A DNA stretch of 64,000 nt from Tessaracoccus caeni (GTDB lineage Bacteria; Actinomycetota; Actinomycetes; Propionibacteriales; Propionibacteriaceae): contig NZ_JARGDO010000004.1 of the NCBI RefSeq assembly GCF_029211185.1, forward strand, positions 186,001-250,000, in the 5' to 3' direction. The position numbers and the translations under genes are program-made. A model generated the notes under the pieces. It was given only the letters and a program-made list of their open reading frames with translations. It did not search any database and was not told where the DNA came from. The stretch's first letter is position 1. Each line of letters begins with the position of its first letter. This document shows positions 57,526-64,000 of this stretch, piece by piece.

Positions 57526-57670
57526 GTTGACATAGTAAGAGGTACCTGCGGGATCTCTATGCGCGGCTGTGGGGATGGTTGCCGACGGGGGTGTATGGGG
57601 CCCTGATTGGTGGTGCGGACAGTTCTCGGTAGGATTGCCAGGTCAATCGCAGATTTTCAGGAGACTATTC

Positions 57671-59068
57671 GTGCCCAGCACCGCAGAGCAGCTCAGCCCG
57701 ACGCGGGTGAAGCTCACCGTCGAGATCCCGTTCACCGATCTCAAGCCGCACCTGGACCGCGCCTACAAGAGCATCGCGGGCCAGGTCAACATCCCAGGCT
57801 TCCGCAAGGGCAAGGTGCCGTCGACCGTCATCGACCAGCGCTTCGGCCGCGGTGCCGTGCTGCAGGAGGCCATCAACGAGGCTATCCCGCAGGCCTACCA
57901 GGCCGCCGTCGCGGAGGCACAGGTCTACCCGATGGCTCAGCCCGAGATCGACGTGACCAAGCTCGAGGACAATGAGCTGGTGGAGTTCGTCGCCGAGGTC
58001 GACGTGCGTCCCTCCTTCGACCTGCCCGACTTCGCCGCCGTCAAGGCCGTGGTCGACGCCGCCGAGGTCACCGACGAGATCGTCAACGAGCGCATCGAGC
58101 TGCTGCGCGAGCGTTTCGCCACCACCACCCAGGTGGAGCGCGCCGCCAAGGAAGGCGACATCCTGGTCATCGACCTGGTCGCCTCCCAGAACGGCGAGAT
58201 CCTCGAGGACGCCACCGCAGAGGGCATCTCCTACAAGGTCGGTGATGAGCAGAACATGCTCGCCGGCCTCGACGACGCCGTCACCGGCCTGTCCGCCGGC
58301 GACTCCGCCGAGTTCTCCACCACCCTGCTGGGCGGCGCGTACCAGGACCAGGAGGCCGACGTGAAGGTCACCGTCGTCAAGGTGCAGGAGCAGGAGCTTC
58401 CCGAGCTCGACGACGACTTCGCCCAGCTGATCTCCGAGTTCGACACCGTCGAGGAGATGCGGGCCGACCTCACCAAGGGCATCGAGCAGCAGCTCAAGAA
58501 CGAGCAGCTCGCCGACGCCCGCGACAAGGTGCTGGAAGAGGCCCTGAAGCTCGTCGACTTCGAGCTGCCCGAGTCGGTCCTCGAGGCCGACAAGCAGGCT
58601 CGCCGCCAGCAGGTCGAGCGCCAGCTCACCCAGTACGGGCTGTCCGTCGAGCAGTACCTCGAGACCGCTGAGGACGAGACCGCGGAGACCGAGGAAGAGT
58701 TCTGGGCCACCATCGAGGATCGCGGCCTGCAGGCGCTGCGCGCCCAGGTGCTGCTCGATGCCTACGGCGATGCCAATGAGCTCGAGGTCTCGCAGCAGGA
58801 TCTCACCGAGATGATCTTCCGCAAGGCCCAGCAGAACAACACCTCTCCCCAGGACGAGGTGAACCACATGATGGAGCACAACCACATGGGCGAGTGGATG
58901 CAGGAGATCCGCCGCACCAAGGCGCTCACCGCCATCTGCGCTGCTGCCACCGTCGAGGACTCGAACGGTGCTGCCGTCGAATTCCCGTCTCCCGTGGTCG
59001 AGCCCGAGGCGGCCGACGAGGTCGATCTCGGTGCCGACGAGATCGAGGTCGAGGGCGACGAGAACTGA
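57671..59068 (+). CDS. tig: Trigger factor
   Basis: A 465-residue ribosome-associated chaperone and prolyl isomerase. The ribosome-binding signature is NIPGFRKGKVPSTVI. The FKBP domain follows (AKEGDILVIDLVASQNGEI, AEFSTTLLGGAY), then the long helical C-terminal cradle. The end is acidic (EADEVDLGADEIEVEGDEN), as in other actinobacterial forms. The GTG at 57671 has AGGAGA upstream; a -10 box TAGGAT lies near 57632. It precedes clpP1P2-clpX, a conserved neighbourhood. Confidence 0.95.
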   Translation: MPSTAEQLSPTRVKLTVEIPFTDLKPHLDRAYKSIAGQVNIPGFRKGKVPSTVIDQRFGRGAVLQEAINEAIPQAYQAAVAEAQVYPMAQPEIDVTKLEDNELVEFVAEVDVRPSFDLPDFAAVKAVVDAAEVTDEIVNERIELLRERFATTTQVERAAKEGDILVIDLVASQNGEILEDATAEGISYKVGDEQNMLAGLDDAVTGLSAGDSAEFSTTLLGGAYQDQEADVKVTVVKVQEQELPELDDDFAQLISEFDTVEEMRADLTKGIEQQLKNEQLADARDKVLEEALKLVDFELPESVLEADKQARRQQVERQLTQYGLSVEQYLETAEDETAETEEEFWATIEDRGLQALRAQVLLDAYGDANELEVSQQDLTEMIFRKAQQNNTSPQDEVNHMMEHNHMGEWMQEIRRTKALTAICAAATVEDSNGAAVEFPSPVVEPEAADEVDLGADEIEVEGDEN

Positions 59069-59088
59069 TTCTCGTTCCGCGAGCAAGT

Positions 59089-59120
59089 AAAGGAGGCGTC
59101 CCAGCTGGGACGCCTCCTTT
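59089..59120 (+). terminator. Rho-independent terminator of tig
   Basis: AAAGGAGGCGTCCC (59089-59102) pairs perfectly with 59107-59120 around AGCT, followed by TGTTTT. Confidence 0.92.
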
Positions 59121-59175
59121 TGTTTTCCCGCCAGCGAACGCGCGCCGTTGGCCTTGGGAGCCTTGGATCTGCCGG

Positions 59176-59188
59176 TATGTTTGTCACC
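59176..59188 (+). promoter_or_regulatory. clpP1 -10 box giving a leaderless GTG start
   Basis: TATGTT (59176-59181) is followed by 7 bases and then GTG at 59189, the spacing seen in the other leaderless promoters of this window. Confidence 0.55.
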
Positions 59189-59809
59189 GTGAACGCGAAA
59201 GAACTACCTTCCATGGCCGCGCCTGCGGGCGGCGGCCTGGGACTGACGGACAACGTCTATGGATCGCTGCTCGCCAATCGCATCATCTTCTTGGGCTCTG
59301 AGGTCCGGGACGAGAACGCCAATGCGATCTGCGCGCAGATGCTCCTGCTGAATGCTGAAGACCCGCACAAAGACATTTATCTGTACATCAACTCGCCCGG
59401 CGGCTCCGTCGATTCCGGCATGGCGATCTTCGACACCATGCAGTGGATCAGCAACGACGTCGCCACCGTCGCGATGGGCTTGGCCGCGTCGATGGGGCAG
59501 TTCCTGCTGTCGGCCGGCACCCCCGGCAAGCGCTTCGCGCTGCCGCACAGCCGGATCATGATGCACCAGCCCTCCGGCGGTCTGGGCGGCACGGCCTCCG
59601 ACATCCGGATCCAGGCCGAGCAGTCGCTGCACATCAAGAAGACCATGGCCGAACTCATCGCCCAGCACACGGGCCAGACGGTCGATCAGATCGAGGCAGA
59701 CTCGGATCGCGACCGCTGGTTCACCGCCGAGCAGGCGCTGGATTACGGCTTCATCGATCACGTCTACGAGCGTGCGTCGCAGATCAAGTCGGAGGCTCCG
59801 AACCAGTGA
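59189..59809 (+). CDS. clpP1: ATP-dependent Clp protease proteolytic subunit ClpP1
   Basis: A 206-residue serine peptidase. The catalytic Ser is in [17 protein letters not shown], the His in [13 protein letters not shown] and the Asp in the [13 protein letters not shown] region. Processive degradation is done in the cytoplasm with ClpP2 and ClpX or ClpC. The GTG at 59189 is preferred from the promoter position; an ATG at 59213 and upstream in-frame starts are alternatives. The N-terminal 20 residues would be a propeptide. The stop overlaps clpP2 in TGATG. Confidence 0.94.
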   Translation: MNAKELPSMAAPAGGGLGLTDNVYGSLLANRIIFLGSEVRDENANAICAQMLLLNAEDPHKDIYLYINSPGGSVDSGMAIFDTMQWISNDVATVAMGLAASMGQFLLSAGTPGKRFALPHSRIMMHQPSGGLGGTASDIRIQAEQSLHIKKTMAELIAQHTGQTVDQIEADSDRDRWFTAEQALDYGFIDHVYERASQIKSEAPNQ

Positions 59810-60468
59810 TGAACGCCACCATGACCAACCCCAGCATGCCCGGCGGCATGGCTCCGGCCGGCGCGGACATGAACTACATCATCCCGCAGTGGGAAGAGCG
59901 CACCAGCTACGGCGTGCGCCGGGTGGATCCGTACACCAAGCTGTTCGAGGACCGGATCATCTTCCTTGGCACTCCCATCAACGACGAGATCGCCAACGCG
60001 GTCATGGCGCAGCTGCTGTGCCTGCAGTCGATGGACTCGGAGCGCCCCATCTCGATGTACATCAACTCGCCCGGCGGTTCCTTCACGGCGCTGACCGCGA
60101 TCTACGACACGATGCGCTACATCAAGCCCGACATCCAGACCGTCTGCCTCGGCCAGGCTGCCTCGGCCGCCGCGGTGATCCTGGCGGCGGGCACCAAGGG
60201 CAAGCGCCTGGCGCTTCCCAACTCGCGCATTCTGATCCACCAGCCCGCGACGGAGGGTGGCTACGGTCAGTCGTCCGATCTGGAGATCCAGGCTCGCGAG
60301 ATCCTGCGCATCCGCGCGCTGATGGAGAACATGCTGGCCAGCGATACCGGCCAGAGCGTCGAGAAGGTCAGCAAGGACATCGAGCGCGATAAGTACCTGA
60401 CGGCAGAGGAAGCGGTGGAGTACGGCATCGTCGACGACATCCTGACCTCCATGAAGGAACTCAGCTGA
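59809..60468 (+). CDS. clpP2: ATP-dependent Clp protease proteolytic subunit ClpP2
   Basis: A 219-residue second ClpP subunit. The catalytic Ser is in CLGQAASAAAVILAAG, the His in NSRILIHQPAT and the Asp in SVEKVSKDIERD. The Met- and Pro-rich N terminus (MTNPSMPGGMAPAGAD) is probably removed. As in mycobacteria, ClpP1 and ClpP2 should form a mixed two-ring particle. It is coupled to clpP1 by a 1-base overlap. Confidence 0.95.
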   Translation: MNATMTNPSMPGGMAPAGADMNYIIPQWEERTSYGVRRVDPYTKLFEDRIIFLGTPINDEIANAVMAQLLCLQSMDSERPISMYINSPGGSFTALTAIYDTMRYIKPDIQTVCLGQAASAAAVILAAGTKGKRLALPNSRILIHQPATEGGYGQSSDLEIQAREILRIRALMENMLASDTGQSVEKVSKDIERDKYLTAEEAVEYGIVDDILTSMKELS

Positions 60469-60481
60469 GCGACCATAAAAT

Positions 60482-60514
60482 CGGGGCCGCAACTCTTACG
60501 GGGTTGCGGCCCCG
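60482..60514. terminator. Hairpin after clpP2
   Basis: CGGGGCCGCAAC (60482-60493) pairs perfectly with 60503-60514 across a 9-base loop. The U-tract is on the minus strand side (ATTTTATGG), so on the plus strand it may only attenuate before clpX. Confidence 0.65.
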
Positions 60515-60531
60515 TCGGCTGGTCTCACGGG

Positions 60532-60580
60532 TAGGCTGGCAATCAGAAGCCCACAATGCAACCAGGACGAGGGGGTGACC
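60532..60580 (+). promoter_or_regulatory. clpX -10 box and ribosome binding site
   Basis: TAGGCT (60532-60537) is a good -10 hexamer. GAGGGGG at about 60569-60575 gives the ribosome binding site for the ATG at 60581. Thus clpX has its own promoter besides read-through from clpP2. Confidence 0.5.
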
Positions 60581-61861
60581 ATGGCGCGAATCGGTGAGTC
60601 TCGTGACCTGTTCAAGTGCAACTTCTGCGGAAAGAGCCAGAAGCAGGTCAAGAAGCTGATCGCGGGTCCCGGGGTCTACATCTGCGACGAATGCATCGGG
60701 CTCTGCAACGAGATCATCGAGGAGGAGTTCCCCGAGGTCGCCGAGACCGGCTTGGTGGAGGAACTGCCCAAGCCTCGCAAGATCCGCGAGTTCCTCGATT
60801 CCTATGTGATCGGCCAGGATTCCGCGAAGAAGGCGCTGTCCGTCGCCGTCTACAACCACTACAAGCGGTTGCAGGCCGAGCAGGAGCCGCAGGCCCGGCG
60901 CAGCGAGTCGGAAGACGTCGAGATCGCCAAGTCCAATGTGCTGCTGATCGGCCCCACGGGCTGCGGCAAGACCTATCTGGCTCAGACGCTGGCTCGGATG
61001 CTGAATGTTCCCTTCGCGATGGCCGATGCCACCGCGCTCACCGAGGCGGGGTACGTCGGCGAAGATGTCGAGAACATCCTGCTCAAGCTCATCCAGGCCG
61101 CCGACTTCGACATCAAGAAGGCCGAGACCGGCATCATCTACATCGACGAGATCGACAAGGTGGCCCGCAAGTCGGAGAACCCGTCGATCACTCGCGACGT
61201 GTCCGGAGAGGGCGTGCAGCAGGCGCTGCTGAAGATCCTCGAGGGCACCGTCGCCTCGGTGCCGCCGCAGGGCGGCCGCAAGCATCCGCATCAAGATTTC
61301 TTGCAGATCGACACCACCAAGGTGCTGTTCATCGTCGGCGGGGCGTTCGCGGGCCTCGAGGAGATCGTCAACCAGCGCGTCGGCAAGCGCCCTTTGGGCT
61401 TCAACAACACGCCGGAGCTGCGTCGGGTGTCTGCCGATCCGTTCTCCCTGGTGCGTCCAGAGGATCTGCACAAGTTCGGCCTCATCCCGGAGTTCATCGG
61501 CCGTCTGCCGATCATCACGACGGTCGCCCCGCTCGATCGCGAGGCCATGGAACGGATCCTGGTGGAGCCGCGCAACGCGCTGCTCAAGCAGTTCGTCAAG
61601 CTCTTCGATCTCGACGGCGTGAGCCTGGAGTTCACCGACGGCGCCATCTCCGCCATCGCCGATCTGGCGCTGGAGCGCGGCACCGGTGCGCGTGGTCTCC
61701 GCGCGATCCTCGAGGAACTGCTGCTCGACGTGATGTTCGAGGTTCCTTCCGACGAGGATGTCGCGCAGGTCGTCGTCACCCGCGAGGCCGTGCTGGGCGA
61801 GGACCAGCCCGAGTTGATCATGCGGTCCGAGATCGCGCAGCGCAGGGGACTGTCCGCCTGA
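60581..61861 (+). CDS. clpX: ATP-dependent Clp protease ATP-binding subunit ClpX
   Basis: A 426-residue AAA+ unfoldase. The N-terminal zinc finger is [10 protein letters not shown] ... YICDECI. Walker A is [18 protein letters not shown], Walker [17 protein letters not shown], the pore loop region [14 protein letters not shown], sensor regions [13 protein letters not shown] and [13 protein letters not shown]. The ClpP-docking loop would be around PLGFNN. It feeds substrates to ClpP1P2. ATG at 60581 is preferred over GTG at 60575 because of the spacing to GAGGGGG. Confidence 0.97.
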   Translation: MARIGESRDLFKCNFCGKSQKQVKKLIAGPGVYICDECIGLCNEIIEEEFPEVAETGLVEELPKPRKIREFLDSYVIGQDSAKKALSVAVYNHYKRLQAEQEPQARRSESEDVEIAKSNVLLIGPTGCGKTYLAQTLARMLNVPFAMADATALTEAGYVGEDVENILLKLIQAADFDIKKAETGIIYIDEIDKVARKSENPSITRDVSGEGVQQALLKILEGTVASVPPQGGRKHPHQDFLQIDTTKVLFIVGGAFAGLEEIVNQRVGKRPLGFNNTPELRRVSADPFSLVRPEDLHKFGLIPEFIGRLPIITTVAPLDREAMERILVEPRNALLKQFVKLFDLDGVSLEFTDGAISAIADLALERGTGARGLRAILEELLLDVMFEVPSDEDVAQVVVTREAVLGEDQPELIMRSEIAQRRGLSA

Positions 61862-61893
61862 TCCGCACGCGCTGAGGGGTAAGGTCTACCCTC

Positions 61894-64000
61894 ATGAGTC
61901 TTGGTTACCGGCGCTTTCCTCACGTCCTCGATGACACCGTCGTCTTCGTCTCCGACGACGACATCTGGGCGGGTCCGCTTGCCGGGGGACAGGCCGTCCG
62001 GCTCACCCAGGGCGAGATGGCTCCGCGTAGTCCCAGGATCTCCCCGAACGGCTCTCAGGTGGCGTTCGTCGCCACCACCACCGGAGGCCACGACCTGCAC
62101 GTCGTCGGCCTCGACGGTGCCCAGCGCCGCCTCACCTGGCTGAGCGCGCGTCGGATGCTGGTGGCCGGCTGGATGGACGACGAGCACGTGCTGCTGGCCT
62201 CCGACCACCACACCATGGCGCGCAACAGCCAGCTCTACGCGGTGAGCCTCGACGGTCACCTCGAGCGCCTGCCCTACGGCCTGGCCATGGGGGCGGCGTT
62301 CCATCCGTCCGGCGCCGTGGCCGTGGCCAGCCCCAACTTCCGTGATCCCGCCGGGTGGAAGCGATACCGCGGCGGCATGGCGGTGCGCGTCTGGCTCTCC
62401 GACGACGGCGCCACCGGATGGCGGCGCGTGCAGCCTGAGATCGAGGCCAGCCTGTGGCACCCGGCCTTCGTCGGCGACCGCCTGATGTTCACCTCGGATC
62501 ACGGGGACCGGCCCGACGTGCAGGCCCAGGTGTGGTCCGTCGATCTGACCGGCGGCGACCTGCGTCAGCACACCGCGCACACCGTAGAGGACGGATACGT
62601 GCGCGACGCCACCACGGACGGGCGCTCGATCGTCTATCACGCCCGCGGTCGGCTGTACCGGATGGCGGGACTCGACGCCCAGCCCGAGCCCATCGACCTG
62701 CGCACGGTGCTGCGTCGCCCCGCGTCGGTGGTTGTGGAACCCACCGATCGGTTGGAGCGGATCGCGCCCGACCACGGTGGCAACGGCTCGCTGCTGGAGT
62801 GGCGAGGCGCGGCCTACTTCCTCACCCATCGCTCCGGCCCGGCGCGCGCGGTGAGCGATACGGCGGGCGTGCGCATCCGGGAGCCCCAGGTGCTCGGGCA
62901 GACCGGGCGCGGCATATGGGCCAGCGACGTGCTGGGCGAGGACTGCCTGGAGATCAGGTCGCTCACCGGCGAGGGCGGCGTGCGTCGTCTCGGCAAGGGG
63001 CGGCTGGGTCGCGTGCTCGAGCTTCAGGCTTCTCCCGACGGTGCGAAGGTCGCGATCGCCAGCCACGACGGTGCGGTCTCCGTGCTCGACGTGGCCGATG
63101 GCAGCATCGCGCAGGTCGGGCGCTGCGATCAGGGGGACGCCTCCGGGCTCATCTTCTCGCCCGACGCCCGTTATCTGGTGTGGCGGGAGCCCGTCGGCGA
63201 TGAGACGGAGCTCGGCCGGCTGGTGGGCTTCGACTTGGCCGAAGAGCGGGCTTTCGAGCTCACCCGCGGGCAGTTCAACGACTTCTCGCCCGCCTTCTCC
63301 TCGGACGGGCGCCACCTGGCGTTCCTCTCCAGCCGCACCATCGACCCCAGCTACGACGAACTCGGCTTCGACCTGGCCTTCACCAACACCATCCGGCCAT
63401 GGATCGTGCCGCTGAGCGCCGAGGAGCCGGTCCCGTTCGGGCCGGCTGCCGATGGTTGGCCGGTCGCCGAGCCGGAGGACAAGTCCGAGAAGGACGGCAA
63501 GGCCGACGGCGCCGACTCGGAGGACAAGGCTGCTGGGGATGCCGATGCCGTCGTCTTCGACACCGACGGCGTCGAGGACCGGATGGTCGCGTTGCCGGTG
63601 GCCGCCGGGCGGTACCACTCGCTGCAGGCCGTAAACGGGGGCTTCCTCTGGCTGCGCACGGTGCGCGCCCCCGGCGTGCTCGGTCACGGCCGCTCCGGAC
63701 CCGACGATGACACCCCGGATCAGGTGCAGTACTTCTCCTTCTCCTCCCGCAAGACCTCCACGGTCGTCGACGCCTGCGACTCCGCCGCGGTGAGCGGTGA
63801 CGGGAAGCACCTCGTCGTGCGCAACGGCGACGACGTGTGGGTGCAGCCCGCCGACACCAAGCCCGGCGAAGACGACGACAGCCAGGTGAGCGTCGACCTC
63901 AGCCGGCTGCGTCGCGAGAGCGACCCGAGCGCGGAATGGCGTCAGATGTTCGAGGAGAACGCCCGGCTGATGCGCGACCACTTCTGGCGCGCCGACTTCG
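61894..64000 (+). CDS. Tricorn-type protease, N-terminal 702 codons
   Basis: The gene runs off the right edge after 702 codons. The N-terminal part is a beta-propeller (MSLGYRRFPHVLDDTVVFVSDDDIW, RISPNGSQVAFVATTTGG), followed by a second propeller (LELQASPDGAKVAIASHDGA, FSPDARYLVWREP). An acidic, Lys- and Asp-rich insert (about residues 527-550) follows, and the beginning of the tricorn core domain, ending WRQMFEENARLMRDHFWRAD. The S41-type serine peptidase part lies outside. Tricorn acts downstream of large proteases on oligopeptides, which fits its place behind clpX. A -10 box TAAGGT (61880-61885) lies 8 bases before the ATG. Confidence 0.9.
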   Translation, partial: MSLGYRRFPHVLDDTVVFVSDDDIWAGPLAGGQAVRLTQGEMAPRSPRISPNGSQVAFVATTTGGHDLHVVGLDGAQRRLTWLSARRMLVAGWMDDEHVLLASDHHTMARNSQLYAVSLDGHLERLPYGLAMGAAFHPSGAVAVASPNFRDPAGWKRYRGGMAVRVWLSDDGATGWRRVQPEIEASLWHPAFVGDRLMFTSDHGDRPDVQAQVWSVDLTGGDLRQHTAHTVEDGYVRDATTDGRSIVYHARGRLYRMAGLDAQPEPIDLRTVLRRPASVVVEPTDRLERIAPDHGGNGSLLEWRGAAYFLTHRSGPARAVSDTAGVRIREPQVLGQTGRGIWASDVLGEDCLEIRSLTGEGGVRRLGKGRLGRVLELQASPDGAKVAIASHDGAVSVLDVADGSIAQVGRCDQGDASGLIFSPDARYLVWREPVGDETELGRLVGFDLAEERAFELTRGQFNDFSPAFSSDGRHLAFLSSRTIDPSYDELGFDLAFTNTIRPWIVPLSAEEPVPFGPAADGWPVAEPEDKSEKDGKADGADSEDKAAGDADAVVFDTDGVEDRMVALPVAAGRYHSLQAVNGGFLWLRTVRAPGVLGHGRSGPDDDTPDQVQYFSFSSRKTSTVVDACDSAAVSGDGKHLVVRNGDDVWVQPADTKPGEDDDSQVSVDLSRLRRESDPSAEWRQMFEENARLMRDHFWRADF

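Noticed and set aside
61291-63981. Long minus-strand frame of 896 codons
   Set aside because: Antisense to clpX and the tricorn gene, both with unmistakable motifs and promoters; composition is that of a shadow frame.

Overview
The window is high-GC DNA with dense gene packing, many 4-base ATGA/GTGA stop-start overlaps and -10 boxes placed 6-8 bases before start codons. Together with furA-katG, tig-clpP1-clpP2-clpX, a leaderless pyrR operon and an Lhr-Nei2 pair, this points to an actinobacterium. My best guess is the family Propionibacteriaceae, but the genus cannot be fixed from sequence reading alone. The window starts in the last codons of one gene and ends inside a tricorn-type protease gene.

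Region 1 (1-8 kb): an SDR-type epimerase lies behind a small MITE-like insertion. Next is a minus-strand run in which I find a 46-codon secreted, tryptophan-rich peptide gene, a crystallin-fold secreted protein, a lipoprotein, a peptidoglycan-binding adaptor and a MacB-type ABC ATPase and permease. A two-component system is transcribed divergently, and an 18-bp near-palindrome lies between the two. I consider this peptide/exporter/two-component locus the best candidate for an undescribed system. Region 2 (8-20 kb): inverted and tandem repeats, furA-katG, a low-GC secreted HNH-type nuclease toxin with a coupled DUF1963 immunity gene, then nei2-lhr.

Region 3 (20-28 kb): an XRE regulator, a GNAT acetyltransferase, a methyltransferase, gnd, an acyltransferase-fold protein and the pyrR-pyrB-pyrC operon. 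Region 4 (28-38 kb): a complete sialic acid locus. It has a FadR-type regulator, a peptide-family ABC importer with a permease-ATPase fusion, a lyase, a ROK kinase, an epimerase and a sialidase without a signal peptide.

Region 5 (38-64 kb): pepN, ligA-nei, a HAD phosphatase, pdxR facing pdxST, a beta-phosphoglucomutase/GH65 phosphorylase pair, a ROK regulator with a gluconate permease, a helix-turn-helix-less LysR-type ligand domain, msrA, a DUF5997 protein, two tRNAs, a patatin-like lipase, tig-clpP1P2-clpX and the start of a tricorn protease. Several families of intergenic palindromes and short tandem repeats punctuate the window.
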